Positions 43,133-51,360 of a stretch of 64,000 bases of DNA are shown one piece after another. The notes below the pieces were generated by a model that had not been told where the DNA came from, made no database searches, and saw only the letters and a program-made list of their open reading frames with translations. Origin of the DNA: Streptomyces sp. NBC_01288 (GTDB lineage: Bacteria > Actinomycetota > Actinomycetes > Streptomycetales > Streptomycetaceae); assembly GCF_035982055.1 (NCBI RefSeq), contig NZ_CP108427.1, forward strand, positions 8,493,001 through 8,557,000, given 5' to 3'. The position numbers were made by a program, and so were the translations under genes. Position 1 is the stretch's first letter, and every line of letters starts with the position of its first letter.

Positions 43133-45637
43133 ATGTCACGCACCAGCCGCACCCGCCTGAGACTTACCTTGGGCGCAAGCGCTTTCCTGCTGGCGACGGC
43201 CGTCGTCCCCGCACTCGCCCACGCCGAGGACGTCACGGACGTCACCGATGTCACCGACTACGCGATCACCGTCGACCCGTCGACGCGGGGCGCCGCGATC
43301 GACAGGACGATGTACGGAGTCTTCTTCGAGGACATCAACCGCGCGGCCGACGGCGGCCTGTACGCCGAACTCGTGCAGAACCGGTCCTTCGAGTACTCCA
43401 CCGACGACAACAAGTCGTACACCCCGCTGACCGGTTGGACGGTCGCGGGCACGGCCCAGGTGGTGAACGACGCCGGCCGCCTCAACGAGTCCAACCGCAA
43501 CTACCTCTCCCTGGCGGCCGGTTCGTCCGTCACGAACGCCGGCTACAACACCGGCATCGCCGTGGAGGACGGCAAGAAGTACGACTTCTCGGTGTGGGCC
43601 CGCGCCGACAGCGGCACCACGCTCGACGTCGGCTTGCAGGACGCGGGCGGCACCCTGGCGACCGCACACCAGGTGAAGGTGCGGAAGAACGGCTGGGCGC
43701 AGTACCGGGCGAGGTTCACCGCGACCCGCACCAGCACCGCCGGCCGCCTCACCGTCGCCTCCTCCGACGCGGCCGCCCTCGACATGGTGTCCCTCTTCCC
43801 CCGCGACACCTACAAGCACGAGCCGAACGGCCTCCGCGAGGACCTCGCCGAGAAGATCGCCGCCCTGCGTCCGGGCTTCGTGCGCTTCCCCGGCGGCTGC
43901 CTGGTCAACACCGGTTCCATGGAGGACTACAGCGCCGCCTCCGGCTACCAGCGCAAGCGCTCGTACCAGTGGAAGGACACCGTCGGCCCGGTCGAGACCC
44001 GCGCCACGAACTCCAACTTCTGGGGCTACAACCAGAGTTACGGCCTCGGCTACTACGAGTACTTCCGCCTCGCCGAGGACGTCGGCGCGATGCCGCTGCC
44101 CGTCGTTCCGGCCCTGGTGACCGGCTGCGGCCAGAACAAGGCCGTCGACGACCCGGCGTTGCTCAAGCGGCACATCCAGGACACCCTGGATCTGGTCGAG
44201 TTCGCCAACGGGCCGGTGACGTCGAAGTGGGGCGGGCTGCGCGCCGAGATGGGCCACCCCAAGCCCTTCCACCTCACCCACATCGAGGTCGGCAACGAGG
44301 AGAACCTCCCCGCCGAGTTCTTCGCCCGCTTCACCCAGTTCCGTACGGCGATCGAGGCCAAGTACCCGTACATGACCGTCATCTCCAACGCGGGCCCGGA
44401 CGACAGCGGTTCGACCTTCGACACGGCCTGGCAGCTCAACAAGGACGCCAAGGTCGACATGGTCGACGAGCACTACTACAACAGCCCGCAGTGGTTCCTT
44501 CAGAACAACAACCGCTACGACTCCTACGACCGCACCGGCCCGAAGGTCTTCCTCGGCGAATACGCCTCCGGCGGCAACGCGTTCAAGAACGGCCTCGCCG
44601 AAGCGGCGTACATGACCGGCCTGGAACGCAACGCGGACATCGTCAAACTCGCCTCCTACGCACCGCTGTTCGCGAACGAGGACTACGTCCAGTGGCGCCC
44701 GGACCTCGTGTGGTTCAACAACCACGCCTCCTGGGGCTCCGCCAACTACGAGGTCCAGAAGCTGTTCATGACCAACGTCGGCACGCGCGTGGTGCCGTCA
44801 ACGGCCACCGGAACACCCTCACTTGTCGCCCCGATCTCCGGCGCGGTCGGCCTGTCGACCTGGGCGACGAGCGCGGCGTACGACGATGTACAGGTGACCG
44901 GCGCCGACGGGACCTCGCTGCTGAGCGACGACTTCTCCGGTGACGCGTCCCGCTGGACCCATACGGGAGGCGGGAGTTGGAGCCTCGATGACGGGCAGTA
45001 CGTCCAGACCGACACCGCCGCCGAGAACACCATGGTGTCGGCGGGCGACCCGGCCTGGCACGACTACGACCTGCACGTGAAGGCAACGAAGAGAGCAGGG
45101 AAAGAAGGCTTCCTGGTCGCGTTCGGCGTCAAGGACACAGGCAACTACTACTGGTGGAACCTGGGCGGCTGGAACAACACCCAGACCGCCGTCGAACAGG
45201 CCGTGGACGGCGGCAAGTCGACGCTGATCGCCAAGCCGGGGACCATCGAGACGGGCCGCGCCTACGACGTCGACATCAAGGTGAGGGGCCGTCAGGTCAC
45301 CCTGTACCTCGACGGCCAGGAGTGGGGCAGCTTCGCCGACGACAAGCCGGCCGAGCCGTTCCGTCAGGTCGTCACCAAGGACGCGAAGACCGGTGACCTG
45401 ATCGTCAAGGTCGTCAACGACCAGCCCTCGGCGGCCCGTACGGCGATCCACCTGGGCGGCGCGAAGGTCGCCTCCAGGGCGAAGGTCACCACGCTCGCCG
45501 CCGCGCCCGACGCGGTGAACAGCGAGACGGCGACGGCCGTGGCGCCGGTCGTGTCCACCTTCAAGGGGGTTGCCGACAGGTTCAGTTACACCTTCCCGGC
45601 GAACTCGGTCACGTTCCTGAGGATCAGGCAGAGGTAG
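43133..45637 (+). CDS. Secreted GH51 alpha-L-arabinofuranosidase
   Basis: 834 residues. A signal peptide (LTLGASAFLLATAVVPALAHA) precedes a DVTDVTDVTD mini-repeat. A CBM-like segment is inserted after the first strand (~80-220). The GH51 barrel has the acid/base Glu389 (EVGNEEN) and nucleophile Glu476 (FLGEYAS). Near residues 595-740 a LamG/DUF1080-like beta sandwich (WWNLGGWNNTQTAVEQ) is inserted before the final beta domain. It releases arabinose from plant arabinoxylan or arabinan outside the cell. No sugar importer or LacI regulator is adjacent. Confidence 0.92.
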   Translation: MSRTSRTRLRLTLGASAFLLATAVVPALAHAEDVTDVTDVTDYAITVDPSTRGAAIDRTMYGVFFEDINRAADGGLYAELVQNRSFEYSTDDNKSYTPLTGWTVAGTAQVVNDAGRLNESNRNYLSLAAGSSVTNAGYNTGIAVEDGKKYDFSVWARADSGTTLDVGLQDAGGTLATAHQVKVRKNGWAQYRARFTATRTSTAGRLTVASSDAAALDMVSLFPRDTYKHEPNGLREDLAEKIAALRPGFVRFPGGCLVNTGSMEDYSAASGYQRKRSYQWKDTVGPVETRATNSNFWGYNQSYGLGYYEYFRLAEDVGAMPLPVVPALVTGCGQNKAVDDPALLKRHIQDTLDLVEFANGPVTSKWGGLRAEMGHPKPFHLTHIEVGNEENLPAEFFARFTQFRTAIEAKYPYMTVISNAGPDDSGSTFDTAWQLNKDAKVDMVDEHYYNSPQWFLQNNNRYDSYDRTGPKVFLGEYASGGNAFKNGLAEAAYMTGLERNADIVKLASYAPLFANEDYVQWRPDLVWFNNHASWGSANYEVQKLFMTNVGTRVVPSTATGTPSLVAPISGAVGLSTWATSAAYDDVQVTGADGTSLLSDDFSGDASRWTHTGGGSWSLDDGQYVQTDTAAENTMVSAGDPAWHDYDLHVKATKRAGKEGFLVAFGVKDTGNYYWWNLGGWNNTQTAVEQAVDGGKSTLIAKPGTIETGRAYDVDIKVRGRQVTLYLDGQEWGSFADDKPAEPFRQVVTKDAKTGDLIVKVVNDQPSAARTAIHLGGAKVASRAKVTTLAAAPDAVNSETATAVAPVVSTFKGVADRFSYTFPANSVTFLRIRQR

Positions 45638-46064
45638 GTTCCGCTTCCGGGGTGGGCTGTTGTCCCAGCGGCAGCAGCCCACGCTCGGCGAAGACCTTCT
45701 TCGCGGCGAAGGTCGCGTTGAGCGCCTTGGGGATACCGCAGTACACGGCGGAGTGCGTCAGGGCCTCGACGATCTCCTCGGGCGTGAGGCCCACGTTCAG
45801 CGCCGCGTTCACGTGCACGTCGAGCTGCGCCTCGCAGCCGCCGAGCGCGGTGAGCATGCCCAGCGTCACCAACTGGCGGTCGCGCGGGGCGAGTCCGGGA
45901 CGGTCGTAGATCTCGCCGAAGGCCCAGGCGACGACCTGGTGACCCAGTTCGGGGTTGATGTCGGCGAGCGAGTCGACGACCCGCTGCCCCGCCTCGCCGT
46001 CGACCCGCTTCAGGACCTCCAGGCCGTGGGCGAAACGCTCTTCACGGGTGGTGCTCGCGCTCAT
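45624..46064 (-). CDS. Carboxymuconolactone-decarboxylase-family protein
   Basis: 146 residues of the CMD/AhpD-like fold. The active-region pattern GMLTALGGCEAQLDVHVNAALNVGLTP-like has one Cys plus His (CEAQLDVH) and not the CxxC of AhpD, so it is nearer PcaC-type decarboxylases. It ends inside the 3' end of the arabinofuranosidase gene (14-bp overlap, convergent). Its ATG overlaps the MerR gene stop (ATGA), so it is the regulator's direct partner. No other protocatechuate-pathway gene is present, so the true substrate is unclear. Confidence 0.85.
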   Translation of the reverse strand: MSASTTREERFAHGLEVLKRVDGEAGQRVVDSLADINPELGHQVVAWAFGEIYDRPGLAPRDRQLVTLGMLTALGGCEAQLDVHVNAALNVGLTPEEIVEALTHSAVYCGIPKALNATFAAKKVFAERGLLPLGQQPTPEAEPTSA

Positions 46065-46507
46065 GTCGGTTCATCCGATCCCGGCCGCTCGTGCTCGACC
46101 TCGTCGAGGAGCAGCTGTTCGTAGTAGTCGATCTTGTCGTCCAGCGCGGACGCGTTGCGGCGCAACGCCCTGATCCGGTCGGCCAGTTCGGCACGGTGCC
46201 CGCGCAGCATCGCCAGCCGGTCGGCGACCGTGACGTCCCCCGCCGCCCGCAGACCCGCGAACCGCTGCATGTCGGCGATCGACATACCCGTCTCGCGCAG
46301 CCGCAGCAGAAACTCCAACCAGGCCAAGTCCGCCGCCTGGTACCGCCGTTGGTTGCCGGTGGTCCTGCCGACCCGCTCGATGAGGCCGGCCTTCTCGTAG
46401 TAGCGCAACGTGTCGTGCGAGAGACCGGTGCGCTCGGCGACCTGGGCGATGGTGAGGGTGGGTTCCCGGTCCCGGGTGAGGGGCTTCGGAGGCTGTCCGC
46501 TGCTCAT
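46061..46507 (-). CDS. MerR-family transcriptional regulator
   Basis: 148 residues from ATG 46507. The MerR HTH and wing (LTIAQVAERTGLSHDTLRYY, EKAGLIERVGR, YQAADLAWLEFLLRLRETGM) are followed by a dimerisation coiled coil (DRIRALRRNASALDDKIDYY). It has no metal-binding cysteines, so it is of the NolA/organic-effector type. Its promoter has the classic 19-bp spacer with a dyad, so it autoregulates together with the coupled CMD-family gene. The ATG lies 7 nt after the -10, so the mRNA is probably leaderless. Confidence 0.92.
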   Translation of the reverse strand: MSSGQPPKPLTRDREPTLTIAQVAERTGLSHDTLRYYEKAGLIERVGRTTGNQRRYQAADLAWLEFLLRLRETGMSIADMQRFAGLRAAGDVTVADRLAMLRGHRAELADRIRALRRNASALDDKIDYYEQLLLDEVEHERPGSDEPT

Positions 46508-46514
46508 GAACACA

Positions 46515-46545
46515 ACGGTAGAACCTGGAGCGCACTCCAGGTCAA
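46515..46545 (-). promoter_or_regulatory. MerR-type promoter/operator
   Basis: On the minus strand, TTGACC (46545-46540), a 19-bp spacer and TACCGT (46520-46515). ACCTGGAG-N4-CTCCAGGT (46523-46542) lies between and overlaps the -35. The overlong spacer plus dyad is the hallmark of MerR-activated promoters. Confidence 0.8.
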
Positions 46546-46672
46546 GCGAGCGGGGGACCACCGCGGGCGCGGGATCCGTATCCGAACCGTTGGATGACGC
46601 TTGACCTGGGGATTACCCGACCCGCACACTTGTCCGACTCCCGGGGAGGGGGTTGGCGAGGGGGGATTCCAG

Positions 46673-47503
46673 ATGAGCGGGACGACCGCGATCGACGTGT
46701 ACCAGGACCGCTGCGAGCAGTTGTTCCTGGCCGGGGGAAACGCGGCCGTCCGGCGCGCCGCGCAGGAGGGGCTGGACGAACTCGGGCCCCAGGCCGATCT
46801 CTACTGCTGGCTGGCCCTCGGGCATGCCGTGGAGGACGACGACGACCACGACGACCGTGCGGAGGAGGCGTTCCGGGCGGGACTCGCGCTCGACGGCGAT
46901 CACCTCGGGCTCCTCGCCGGTTACGCCGAACTCTGCCTGCGCGCCGACGCGTTCGAGTACCCCGGCCGTGCCGCGCGCGCCCCCGTCCTCTCCCGGCGCC
47001 TGAAGGAACTGGCACCGGAGTCCGCCGAGGCCGAACAGCTCGCCGCCGCCGAGCGCTGGACCCGGCGCGGTTACTGGGAGGACATCAGGATGGGGGCGGT
47101 GGTCGGTGCGCTCCGGGGCCGTGACACCGAGGCCCAGGCGCGCGCCCTGGCCGAGGACCTCCGGCAGCGGGACGGCGACGGCGCGACCACGCAGGCCGCC
47201 GAGACCCTCGACCGAGCCGCCACCGTGCGCGCCACGACTCTGGAGGCGTTCTCCGGTCCGTGGAACGCGCCGGTGCGTCTCCTCGGCCGGTACCGGACGG
47301 CCGCGTGGGTGGTCAGTCTCATCCTGTGCTTCGCCACCAACACGACGCTGCGGCGGACGGGAGTCGTGGACCACTTCAGCCTGTGGGGCTACCTCTGGGT
47401 GATCCCCGTGCTGATCGTCGACCGCCGTTTCGCCGCCGTCCGCAAAGAGGCCGAGGCCCGCCACGTCGCCCACCTCGAAGCCGTACTCGCCGAGCGGTCC
47501 TGA
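46673..47503 (+). CDS. Helical (TPR-like) protein with C-terminal transmembrane helices, function unknown
   Basis: 276 residues from ATG 46673, with GAGGGGGG upstream. The first ~180 residues are helical and repeat-like (DLYCWLALGHAVEDDDDHDD, AEEAFRAGLALDGDHLGLLAGYAEL). Two hydrophobic segments near the C-terminus (AAWVVSLILCFATNT, LWGYLWVIPVLIV) anchor it. The acidic run DDDDHDD is notable and could bind metal. No family recognised. Confidence 0.7.
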   Translation: MSGTTAIDVYQDRCEQLFLAGGNAAVRRAAQEGLDELGPQADLYCWLALGHAVEDDDDHDDRAEEAFRAGLALDGDHLGLLAGYAELCLRADAFEYPGRAARAPVLSRRLKELAPESAEAEQLAAAERWTRRGYWEDIRMGAVVGALRGRDTEAQARALAEDLRQRDGDGATTQAAETLDRAATVRATTLEAFSGPWNAPVRLLGRYRTAAWVVSLILCFATNTTLRRTGVVDHFSLWGYLWVIPVLIVDRRFAAVRKEAEARHVAHLEAVLAERS

Positions 47504-47517
47504 CCGAGCGGGCGGTG

Positions 47518-48156
47518 TCAGTCCCGCGCCGACCGGCGGTGGTAGTGGCCGAGGGCGTAGTGCGCGGGGACGAGCGCGATCCAGAACCACATGGCGGCCT
47601 TCGTGTTGAGGAAGGCCAGGGGGATCGACAGGCCGAACACCAGGACGCTGGAGCCGAGTTGGGCGGTGAAGCGGCGGCGGGCCAGGGCGGCGGGGGACTC
47701 GGGTGAGGGGTGCACCTGGCGTTGGGTGAGCAGGAGCAGGGCCACGTGGACCGCGTGGATCGCGGCCATGGCGCACGCGTAGAGGGCGACGGCGTCGGGC
47801 TGGGAGGCGTACTCGGCCAGGAGTCCGGTGGGGAAGGGCAGCAGCGCGACCAGGCCGAGGCCGAGGAGGGTCAGGCGGGTGACCACGGTCGTCTCGGCAG
47901 GCAGTGCCGTGAGGATGCGGCGGTGGTCACGCCAGAACCCTGAGATGAGCGTGAAGCTGAGCGCGAAGGCGCCCAGGCTGGGCAGCGCGTCGTTCAGGGC
48001 CTTGTGGAAGGCGGCGTCGCCCAGATTCGCGGGGACCGCGACGTTGATGACGAGCAGCGTCATCGCGATGGCGTATATCCCGTCGGACAGAGCGATCAGG
48101 CGTGCCGTGCCCGGGGTGTTCTCGTGGGGACGGGTCTCTGCCGCCGGCTCTGACAT
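47518..48156 (-). CDS. TMEM175-family potassium channel-like protein (DUF1211)
   Basis: 212 residues with six transmembrane segments. The first helix RLIALSDGIYAIAMTLLVINV matches the family signature RxxxFSDGxFAIxxTLL, with Leu in place of Phe. The size equals one bacterial TMEM175 subunit, which tetramerises into a K+-selective leak channel. It is convergent with the TPR-like gene (14 bp) and divergent from the next gene. Confidence 0.85.
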   Translation of the reverse strand: MSEPAAETRPHENTPGTARLIALSDGIYAIAMTLLVINVAVPANLGDAAFHKALNDALPSLGAFALSFTLISGFWRDHRRILTALPAETTVVTRLTLLGLGLVALLPFPTGLLAEYASQPDAVALYACAMAAIHAVHVALLLLTQRQVHPSPESPAALARRRFTAQLGSSVLVFGLSIPLAFLNTKAAMWFWIALVPAHYALGHYHRRSARD

Positions 48157-48229
48157 GCCGACGACAGTAGGGCGTCGTTCCCATAAACGGTGGTGTCGAT
48201 CCGCCGAGTCCGCCTACGGTCGGTTCGTG

Positions 48230-49060
48230 ATGATCAAGTTTGATGATCCGCGCAGGCTCGGCGTCCCGGACCCCGAGGCGCGGTTGCGCTTCGGGACGGA
48301 GCAGCGGGAGGGCGAGGGCCGGCCGGGGCGCAGGGCGCTCGTGGTCGACGGGGACCCCGCCTTCGAGCTCAGCCACTGGTGTGGATCATGCCCGTTGCTC
48401 TTCCGTCGGTTGGTGACCGCGAACAAGAAGTTGTCGCTGGAGGACATGCGGGAGCGGCTCGCCGGGACGCCGGCCGAGCCGGGCAGCGGCGGTGTGATCG
48501 ACGCGTTCGGCGCGTTGTTGCCCGAGGGCGAGTACCTTCCGTTGCTGCTGAGCGTGGAGCCCCGGCTGGTGATCCCGGGCCAGGAGGGCGACTACTTCAG
48601 CGGGGAGCAGGTGGACACGTGGGGGATCGACCAGTTCTGGGGCCTCCCGGAGGACCCGCACACGCCGTACTACCGGACCTTCGAGACGGTGGTCGACGCG
48701 TCCGCCCACCTGTACGAGTTCGTCGTGCCCATGGTTCCCCCGACGTGGAACGAGCGGGAGCGTGTCGAGGAGTACGTCGAGCTGATGGGCCGGGGTGCGG
48801 TCCCGACGGCCGTGGCCGTCTCGACGCTGGACGTGTGCGAGCCCGCGATCGGCTTCGGGGACGACCAGTCCCGGCACTGGGGACTGACCCACTTCCTCCT
48901 CGACGGCCACCACAAACTGGAGGCCGCGGCCACCGCCGGCCGCCCGGTGCGAGTCCTCTCGCTCCTCGCCCTGGGGGAGGGGCTGGCCGGAGCCGAAGTA
49001 TGCGCCCGGCTGCCTGCCCTGCGCGCCCAGCCCCGCTCGGCCCGGACAGCCGGTGCCTGA
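48230..49060 (+). CDS. Conserved hypothetical protein
   Basis: 276 residues from ATG 48230; GTG 48227 directly before it is possible. No Shine-Dalgarno sequence is visible, and TACGGT at 48215-48220 would be a -10 for a leaderless mRNA. Globular alpha/beta composition, with a CGSCP motif (SHWCGSCPLLFRRLV) and a later FLLDGHHKLEAAATAGRPV that resembles the DGxHR nucleotide-binding loop of ParB/Srx-like proteins. No reliable function. It ends about 120 bp before argC and is probably independent of it. Confidence 0.65.
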   Translation: MIKFDDPRRLGVPDPEARLRFGTEQREGEGRPGRRALVVDGDPAFELSHWCGSCPLLFRRLVTANKKLSLEDMRERLAGTPAEPGSGGVIDAFGALLPEGEYLPLLLSVEPRLVIPGQEGDYFSGEQVDTWGIDQFWGLPEDPHTPYYRTFETVVDASAHLYEFVVPMVPPTWNERERVEEYVELMGRGAVPTAVAVSTLDVCEPAIGFGDDQSRHWGLTHFLLDGHHKLEAAATAGRPVRVLSLLALGEGLAGAEVCARLPALRAQPRSARTAGA

Positions 49061-49127
49061 AGCCTGAAGTGACTCACCGAATCTGAAGCGACTGATCGCA
49101 GCCTGTCTGCATACCCACCCAGGCAGA

Positions 49128-49162
49128 TTGCATAAACGTGCAGCGAAACGTATAGTCATGCC
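49128..49162 (+). promoter_or_regulatory. argC promoter with two ARG boxes
   Basis: TTGCAT (49128-49133), 17 bp and TATAGT (49151-49156) form the promoter. TGCATAAACGTGCA (49129-49142) overlaps the -35 and CGTATAGTCATGCC (49149-49162) covers the -10. Their starts are 20 bp apart, as in tandem ARG boxes bound by hexameric ArgR. The start codon is ~18 nt past the predicted transcription start. Confidence 0.75.
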
Positions 49163-49180
49163 ATCGAAGAGGAGGGTTCC

Positions 49181-50209
49181 ATGGCGGTACGTGCGGCAGT
49201 GGCCGGAGCGAGTGGATACGCGGGTGGGGAACTCCTGCGTCTGCTCCTGGCGCACCCCGAGGTCGAGATCGGTGCCCTGACCGGCAACTCCAACGCCGGA
49301 CAGAAACTCGGCGCGCTGCAACCGCATCTGCTGCCACTCGCCGGGCGGGTCCTCCAGGAAACCACCCCGGAAGTCCTCGCCGGACACGACGTCGTCTTCC
49401 TCGCCCTGCCCCACGGACAGTCCGCCGCCGTCGCCGAGCAGCTCGGCCCGGACGTCCTCGTAGTCGACATGGGCGCCGACTTCCGGCTGAAGGACGCGGC
49501 CGACTGGGAGCGCTTCTACGGCTCCTCGCACGCCGGCACCTGGCCCTACGGCCTGCCCGAACTCCCGGGCGCTCGCGCCGCGTTGGAGGGGTCCAAGCGC
49601 ATCGCCGTGCCCGGTTGCTATCCGACGGCCGCCTCGCTCGCGCTCTTCCCGGCGTACGCCGCCGGGCTCGCCGAGAACGAGGCCGTCATCGTCGCCGCGT
49701 CCGGAACCTCTGGTGCGGGCAAGGCACCCAAGGCGCACCTCCTGGGCTCCGAGGTCATGGGCTCCATGTCCCCGTACGGCGTCGGCGGCGGGCACCGGCA
49801 CACCCCCGAGATCATCCAGAACCTCGGCGCGGCCGCCGGTGAGCCCGTCACCGTGTCTTTCACGCCCACCCTCGCGCCGATGGCCCGCGGCATCCTCGCC
49901 ACGTGCAGCGCCAAGGCGAAGCCCGGCGTCACCGGCGAGTCCGTGCGCGCCGTCTACGAGAAGGCCTTCGCCGACGAGCCGTTCGTGTATCTGCTCCCCG
50001 AGGGACAGTGGCCCGCGACGGCGTCCGTCTACGGTTCCAACGCCGTTCAGGTGCAGGTCGCGTACGACGAGGTCGCGGGACGGATCATCGCGATCAGCGC
50101 CATCGACAATCTGACCAAGGGCACCGCGGGCGGTGCCGTACAGAGCATGAACCTCGCCCTCGGGCTCGACGAGTCCACCGGGCTGACGACGATCGGAGTC
50201 GCGCCGTGA
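49181..50209 (+). CDS. argC: N-acetyl-gamma-glutamyl-phosphate reductase
   Basis: 342 residues, ATG with GAGGAGGG upstream. The NADP Rossmann motif AGASGYAGGELLRLL is at the N-terminus, the nucleophile is Cys146 in VPGCYPTA, and the dimer/substrate residues GVGGGHRHTPEI and FTPTLAPMARG are intact. It makes N-acetylglutamate semialdehyde in arginine synthesis. It is the first gene of argCJBDR; the stop overlaps argJ (GTGA). Expression is predicted to be ArgR-repressed. Confidence 0.97.
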   Translation: MAVRAAVAGASGYAGGELLRLLLAHPEVEIGALTGNSNAGQKLGALQPHLLPLAGRVLQETTPEVLAGHDVVFLALPHGQSAAVAEQLGPDVLVVDMGADFRLKDAADWERFYGSSHAGTWPYGLPELPGARAALEGSKRIAVPGCYPTAASLALFPAYAAGLAENEAVIVAASGTSGAGKAPKAHLLGSEVMGSMSPYGVGGGHRHTPEIIQNLGAAAGEPVTVSFTPTLAPMARGILATCSAKAKPGVTGESVRAVYEKAFADEPFVYLLPEGQWPATASVYGSNAVQVQVAYDEVAGRIIAISAIDNLTKGTAGGAVQSMNLALGLDESTGLTTIGVAP

Positions 50210-51360
50210 GTGTGACGGCAGCACAGGGATTCACGGCCGCGGGCATCGCCGCCGGGATCAAGGAGAACGGCAACCCGGACCTGGCCCTCGTGGTCAACAC
50301 CGGGCCCCGCCTCGCCGCCGCGGGCGTCTTCACCTCCAACCGCGTCAAAGCCGCGCCGGTGTTGTGGTCGGAACAGGTGCTGAAGGGCGGTCAGGTGTCC
50401 GCCGTCGTCCTCAACTCCGGTGGCGCCAACGCCTGTACGGGGCCGAAGGGCTTCCAGGACACGCACGCCACCGCCGAGAAGGTCGCCGACACGCTCAGGC
50501 TGAACGCCGCCGAGGTCGCCGTCGCCTCCACCGGGCTCATCGGACTCCTGCTCCCGATGGACAAGCTGCTTCCCGGAGTCGATGCCGCCGCCGGTCAACT
50601 CTCCGAGCACGGTGGTGAGAAGGCCGCCATCGCCATCAAGACCACCGACAGCGTGCACAAGACCGCCGTCGTGACCACCAAGGACGGCTGGACCGTCGGC
50701 GGCATGGCCAAGGGCGCCGGCATGCTCGCCCCCGGCCTCGCCACCATGCTCGTCGTCCTCACCACCGACGCCGACGTCGCAACCGACGTACTGGACAAGG
50801 CACTTCGGGCCGCCACCCGCACCACCTTCGACCGGGTCGACTCCGACGGCTGCATGTCCACCAACGACACCGTACTGCTGCTCGCCTCCGGCGCCTCCCA
50901 AGTCACCCCGGGGTACGAGGAGTTCGCCGAGGCCGTCCGCGCAGTCTGTGACGACCTCGGTCAACAGCTCATCCGCGACGCCGAAGGTGCCAGCAAGGAC
51001 ATCAAGGTCGAGGTGATCAACGCCGCGAGCGAGGACGACGCCGTCGAGGTGGGCCGTTCCATCGCCCGCAACAACCTCCTCAAGTGCGCCATCCACGGCG
51101 AAGACCCCAACTGGGGACGGGTGTTGTCCGCGATCGGCACGACCAAGGCCGCCTTCGAACCGGACCAGCTCAACGTCGCCATCAACGGCGTCTGGGTCTG
51201 CAAGAACGGGGGCGTCGGCGAGGACCGCGACAAGGTCGACATGCGCTACCGCGAGGTGCACATCGTCGCCGACCTGGCCGCCGGGTCCGAGACCGCGACG
51301 ATCTGGACCAACGACCTGACCGCCGACTACGTCCACGAGAACAGCGCGTACTCGTCATGA
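50206..51360 (+). CDS. argJ: Bifunctional ornithine acetyltransferase / N-acetylglutamate synthase
   Basis: 384 residues from GTG 50206 (overlapping the argC stop). The self-cleavage and nucleophile Thr180 lies in KGAGMLAPGLATMLVV, which splits the chain into alpha and beta subunits; upstream SGGANACTG forms the oxyanion region. It recycles the acetyl group from N-acetylornithine to glutamate, so the pathway is cyclic and argE is not needed. Whether it also accepts acetyl-CoA cannot be judged. The stop overlaps the argB ATG. Confidence 0.97.
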   Translation: MSVTAAQGFTAAGIAAGIKENGNPDLALVVNTGPRLAAAGVFTSNRVKAAPVLWSEQVLKGGQVSAVVLNSGGANACTGPKGFQDTHATAEKVADTLRLNAAEVAVASTGLIGLLLPMDKLLPGVDAAAGQLSEHGGEKAAIAIKTTDSVHKTAVVTTKDGWTVGGMAKGAGMLAPGLATMLVVLTTDADVATDVLDKALRAATRTTFDRVDSDGCMSTNDTVLLLASGASQVTPGYEEFAEAVRAVCDDLGQQLIRDAEGASKDIKVEVINAASEDDAVEVGRSIARNNLLKCAIHGEDPNWGRVLSAIGTTKAAFEPDQLNVAINGVWVCKNGGVGEDRDKVDMRYREVHIVADLAAGSETATIWTNDLTADYVHENSAYSS

